From: Atherix ibis
Lineage: Eukaryota; Arthropoda; Insecta; Diptera; Athericidae
DNA: 64,000 nucleotides
Direction: 5' to 3'
Assembly: GCA_958298945.1 (NCBI GenBank)
Contig: OY282606.1
Span: 95,549,696 to 95,613,695, forward strand
Shown: piece after piece, positions 59,858 to 64,000 of the stretch
How the letters are laid out: the number at the start of each line of letters is the position of its first letter
Position numbering within the stretch: the first letter of the stretch is position 1
The notes under the pieces: generated by a model
What the model saw: the letters and a program-made list of their open reading frames with translations, nothing else
What the model was told of the DNA's origin: nothing
Databases searched by the model: none
Position numbers and translations under genes: made by a program

Positions 59858-60105
59858 TGTAGGATATTAAGTTAATATTAATTCAAATAATACACCCGAT
59901 TTCTTTTTTTCTTCTTTCTTTATTTTACTTTATTTTTAATGGCACGTCTTTTCCCTACGCCTGCAGCCCAAGAAGTGAACCAAAACTCCCCCTTTTTCAC
60001 CTCAATCCTAATTCACCACCCATGACGTTTCTCCTTCTGCCCACCATCCTGTGCTGCCACCTGCCTGCCAATACTTTTCCTAATTCACCTTTCACCATTC
60101 CTACA
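59858..60105 (-). repeat. 5' LTR (element is on the minus strand)
   Basis: Partner of 58303-58550, same length, 246 of 248 positions identical by eye. It would carry the promoter for the element. The flanking TTTA at 60106-60109 is the target duplication. Confidence 0.93.
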
Positions 60106-60319
60106 TTTATATATACTTTCATAATTATATATTATCGACAGTACCAAGATGATGATGATTAATAGTGACTTATTCTTGATCCTCAAGGGTCATTTGTAAT
60201 GGTGTAGAATTTGAGTGTTTCCAATATGCGTACTAACGCAAAAACCATTATCTGAGTCTTTCAAGGAGCTTCAATGGCCTAACCTGCTCACTTCTTCCTC
60301 ATTTTCATAAGTTATCCAT

Positions 60320-60422
60320 GTTGAAAGCCTCCCAAGCGAGATACGTTTTCCATTGCTTCGTAATAGGATCGTTGGAAAGCCCGCCTAAGCGAGATTCATC
60401 TTCCATTGCTTCGTAAAAGGAT
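60320..60422. repeat. Two tandem 51-52-bp units
   Basis: Unit 1 (60320-60370) and unit 2 (60371-60422) share gttg-gaaagcc, aagcgaga, ttccattgcttcgtaa and aggat. They differ at about eight positions. No gene context is visible. Confidence 0.8.
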
Positions 60423-60547
60423 AAGGAATGTTCGTAATAGGCTGGTTGTAACTTTTTGTAAGTCAAACTAGCGGGTCCAGCTAGCTTATAAAAAAATTTG
60501 ATGATATATTTCGCAACGCATTACAAAAACACAACTTCATTTATCAC

Positions 60548-60599
60548 GCTCTATAAGATCGCGTTACTCGTAGTATAAGATCGCTCTATAAGATCGCGT
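60548..60599. repeat. 17-bp direct repeat
   Basis: gctctataagatcgcgt at 60548-60564 recurs exactly at 60583-60599. A partial third word, tataagatcgc, lies between them. Confidence 0.85.
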
Positions 60600-63500
60600 A
60601 AGGCTGAAACTTGTACTGCAGGTCTAAAAAAAGAAATTGTTTCGCTAATAAATTTATTATAAAAAATTTTAATACGGCCAAGTAATGGCTATTAGGAAGA
60701 GATTGTACTTGGTCAACAGAAAAGAAATCATTCTTTTTTTATTTTGCACTTAAAGTTCTAAAAAATATCGGTGATGTACCTTGGTATATTAAAAAAACAA
60801 ACTTGCATAGGGATCTAGAAATATATACTATAGATAAAATAGTTTTACAAAAATGACACAAAGTCTCCAAAGACTTTGACAACATGTTAATATTCAGACA
60901 ATCAAATTCCTAAACAACAAAGGCGTAATAAGCAAAATTTAAAAGGGTTAAACTTTTTGAGCTAAAAGATATAAAAAATCAAAAAAAAAAATGAATTGCT
61001 GAATAATTTCCTAGGATAAGGGTAAGAAAACTAACAAAAAATTAAAATATAAACTGCTTATTAGTTTTAAGACTAGATTGCAATAGCTTGCAGCGGGATC
61101 GTTCTCAGGTTGGTCGTGTTCAAGGAAGGTGTTTTTAGTAGGTTAGCTTTTATGAGTCGCGCCCGTGAGATCCGCGTAGTGACTTTTAAATTTTTACCTG
61201 CCTATTAAAAAAACTGAGCGAATATATTGTACTAGTAAATACGCAATTTTTAAAAAGAATATTTATTTTTATATTTACATAGGTATATTTGAAAAATACC
61301 AAGTACCACAGAGGAGGGGGTGTAAAATAGACCTACCCGTTTATGCAAATTTTGAATGATATTAACTTTCTTTTATAATCATTAGATCAGGACCATTTTG
61401 TGTAGTAAGTTACATATAGATAATGAGTCTCAATAACTAATTATGTTCAATATTATGTTAGGCCATTTTTACAATTATACTTTTAATTTTGAATATTCTA
61501 CAAGTTCTCAAATATCACTAATTTGTAAAAAAAAATTACAAAAAATATAATTAGAAAAGTCTCTTTCAAATTTATTAAAAGGTAACACAAAAACAAACAA
61601 TATATCAAATTCTACCCAAGTATATATGATAATAAAAATATATTATTATTTATCATAATGGAATAAGCAACACATACGCATCGATATAGAATTATAAATA
61701 GAGTACATGCTATAAATACTCGTAAAGCAACATTTATAGGAAAATTCTTAAAGATGAACAATACGATTACGTTGAAATGATAACGTGACAATGCGACGAG
61801 AGAAAGCTTGCTTATAGGAAAGAATGTTTCCATAATGAAATTACCAGAGAACGTGAATACATTTGTTTTTCTAATAAAGTTGACTGGAACGGATATAATA
61901 ATATCCTCACACTTCGTAAATGTATGCATATAGTCGTTTCTACGTAGATTTATTAATTCATTCATTCATTCATATACTCGTATTATATTTGAACACGCAC
62001 CGGGCAACCAGGATAATATGATGTTTTGGATGAATATAATGATGAAATATATCCTTTGTATCATTTTTAAGGGTGGGTAAAATCCATTTTGAAAAAAATG
62101 GCATCCAAGCCAATGTGATAATGAAATGTTATTCTAACTAGTATTGTCGTTATTTTCCTACAAAACATACATCCACATGTGCGAGCATACTTATAAGATT
62201 CTTATTCATAATTATGCATATACATACCTGACTATGAGTATGCATGTATAGATATCCTTTGATAGAGGAAAAAAAATATTTTTGTTAATATGCTTATGCA
62301 GGGTAAGTAATACACAAAATTTCTCATTTTGAAAAGTACTAAATAATATGAATTACAAAATATGTACAAAATAATGAAGGATATTAATTTCAAAAGTGCA
62401 AAGGGATTTAAAAATACTATTATTGTTTAAAAAAAAAACGAAAGAAAATGTGAATTCCTTTTAACTTGCACAATTTAATAGATTTTTAAATATTCTTAAA
62501 AATTAAAAGAAAAATCATAAAGATACAAATTACGATAATGTAGAATAAGAAAAACCTTTGTTGAAAATATTTCTATAATGAATTGAATATTATTCTCGTA
62601 TAAGGATAACTTCTTCCTGTAATCTTACCTAAGCTTATACTATACATTGGTACAATATCCTTTTGCTATTCTGCTAAATAATACCATAAGCATAGCATTG
62701 AATGAGATTTCGAAAACAGAACATAAATTTTAATAAGCATAAATCCTTATTTCAAGGAGTATCGCGGAATGGTAAAAATTAATATCACGTTCTTGAATAT
62801 TTTATATGCTCATTTGTTTTCTGGATAATAAAAGCATAAATGTATAATGGTGTTTATTAGGGTTCGTTTTTATTCTAACAAATAAATATACGCTTGCCTT
62901 TCTTACCAAAAAACTTAAACTATTTTTTTTTAAATGTCAAATTGGAACACTTCTGAATAATTATATTCATCTCTTATATAACTATACATCAATATACACG
63001 AACTTATTTAATCATAAGAAAAAATGCACACACACATCTTCGGTTATACACTACATTATATTATTTGTCAATGAGAAATCGCATAAAATTTATGCTACCA
63101 TAAATAATTTAAGTAAATAGAATCCCGGAGATTTTAATGTATAGATTTCTAAGAAATAAAAATTTCCCAAATTTCAATCAACTTTGATCTATTATAAAAT
63201 TGAAAATCATTTTACATCTATACAATAAATAAGAATTTTCTTCCATCAATCACTCAAATTTTCAACCAATTCGGCTCAATGATTATTCAAAGGTAAAATA
63301 GAAAGAAGGAAAAAACAGTCCATTGAATTATTTTGTTTATTTTGTTAATGTCTTTAATTCAGTCATTTTATCCATCCAATTATAAATGTAAAATATATTG
63401 TCATTTATTTTTTATCAACTAGTATACAAAATTAATATTATATACTTCTTTAAAATAAATTTCAGGAACTTAACTAATACTAGTTTAGATTTGAAATTTA

Positions 63501-64000
63501 TAGTTTTCAATAATTGAGTATCTTATTCAAGTTTGTTAGTAAGCTCTTTTACCTTTTGTTTTATGTATTTTATAAAAATTATATTTTTGTTATGTCATTT
63601 CTAGTAAAATTTGTAACATGAAAATATCAATATCAGATTTTGGAAGGAAAATTAATCGTGAATTATCAAAGACAACAACCCAAAATGGAGATATGAACGA
63701 AGCATGACATCGCGTCAAAACTGAACGAAAATTATCAATAGCATATCTATAGCAGACTGATCATCTGTAAGCGTAGACAAGAACATGATCTTAAAATCGA
63801 CACAAATCCAGAACATTTGCAAAAAGGTCCCCCCCATGTTCCGAAAGGATTATTAAAACGAAAATCGATAGTTGGCGATAAGTAGCTGAATTCGAATTCA
63901 AGACTGCTGTGTACTAAACGTAGAAGTCCTAGTATCGCGAAACAGGGCCATCTTCTTATAGGCTAAAAAAATAGGACAAGACTTCCGAGTAAGTGAATTT
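60600..64000. other. A/T-rich non-coding DNA with a balanced-composition patch at the window end
   Basis: No recognisable gene. The last ~350 bp (63650-64000) are less A/T-rich. A plus-strand frame there (63742-63882) reads DLKIDTNPEHLQKGPPHVPK without a stop for 47 codons, but it is bounded by stops and matches nothing I know. A GC-richer patch occurs at 61080-61190. A minus-strand frame at 61612-61965 is A/T-driven. Confidence 0.45.

Larger units (their letters stand above)
58303..60105 (-). mobile_element. Compact Ty3/gypsy-type LTR retrotransposon, gag-integrase only
   Basis: Two 248-bp direct repeats (58303-58550 and 59858-60105) begin TGTAGG and end CCTACA and differ at two positions. 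They are flanked by a 4-bp duplication TTTA (58299-58302 and 60106-60109). The internal 1.3 kb is on the minus strand and holds a short gag-like frame followed by an integrase. Protease, reverse transcriptase and RNase H are absent, so the copy depends on others. The near-identical LTRs make it one of the youngest features in the window. A full gypsy element would be 5 kb or more. Confidence 0.95.

Noticed and set aside
58668..59875. Plus-strand frames of 79 and 180 codons
   Set aside because: They lie opposite the integrase and the gag-like frame, with low-complexity Ser/Phe composition.
60430..60610. tRNA or other small RNA gene
   Set aside because: No cloverleaf, anticodon arm or A/B-box pair could be drawn; the segment is explained by short direct repeats.
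61612..61965. 117-codon minus frame with membrane-like hydrophobic segments
   Set aside because: Composition follows the A/T background, and no splice, motif or homologous pattern supports it.

Overview
The window is eukaryotic nuclear DNA, very A+T-rich (roughly three quarters by eye), full of poly-A/poly-T runs and simple repeats, and without operon-like gene packing. The mobile elements are Tc1/mariner, Jockey, RTE-like and Ty3/gypsy. Together with the recurring tactcgta and gtatgtacatac words, they suggest an insect, possibly a fly. That assignment is inference. I found no convincing host protein-coding exon, tRNA, rRNA or CRISPR array, so the window is best read as intergenic or very large-intron DNA that has collected transposons and satellites.

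Layout. 1-2.7 kb: A/T-rich filler. 2.74-3.85 kb: mariner element with TIRs and TA target duplication; its long transposase frame is broken only near the C-terminus. 4.0-9.06 kb: three diverged copies of one unclassified repeat family. 9.19-10.44 kb: a mariner C-terminal fragment next to an 860-bp internally deleted mariner with good TIRs. 11.58-12.19 kb: Jockey reverse transcriptase relic. 14.5-15.0 kb and 50.2-50.9 kb: two copies, in opposite orientation, of a second unclassified repeat. 20.2-21.3 kb: tandem duplication of about 547 bp. 22.05-22.5 kb: interleaved inverted repeats and a 61-bp direct repeat. 23.6-24.7 kb: CR1/Jockey-type RT relic. 25.1-25.4 kb: mariner fragment. 27.4-28.2 kb: 13-bp minisatellite with a 26-bp higher-order section.

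30.8-36.6 kb is the densest mobile-element region. A more GC-balanced segment that may be regulatory (30.84-31.29 kb) is followed directly by a young 5'-truncated RTE-like retrotransposon with an intact 10-bp target duplication. After it come a 27-bp perfect hairpin and three different DD41D-type mariner relics, one still bounded by TIRs and TA. 36.6-46.5 kb is essentially empty A/T-rich DNA. 46.5-47.6 kb: a badly broken mariner. 52.1-53.3 kb: Jockey RT relic. 56.4-56.65 kb: another mariner fragment. 58.3-60.1 kb: a compact, recent Ty3/gypsy-type LTR element (LTRs differ at 2 of 248 positions) that keeps a short gag-like N-terminal frame and a complete DD35E integrase core but has lost protease, RT and RNase H. 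The remainder to 64 kb is A/T-rich with small local duplications.

No set of genes here works as a pathway. The window records successive transposon invasions of different ages: the Ty3/gypsy and RTE-like insertions are the youngest, the Jockey/CR1 relics and mariner fragments the oldest. The strongest unexplained items are the compact gag-integrase LTR element, the two perfect long hairpins, the interleaved inverted repeat at 22.1 kb, the minisatellite family seen at three sites, and the two unclassified repeat families.
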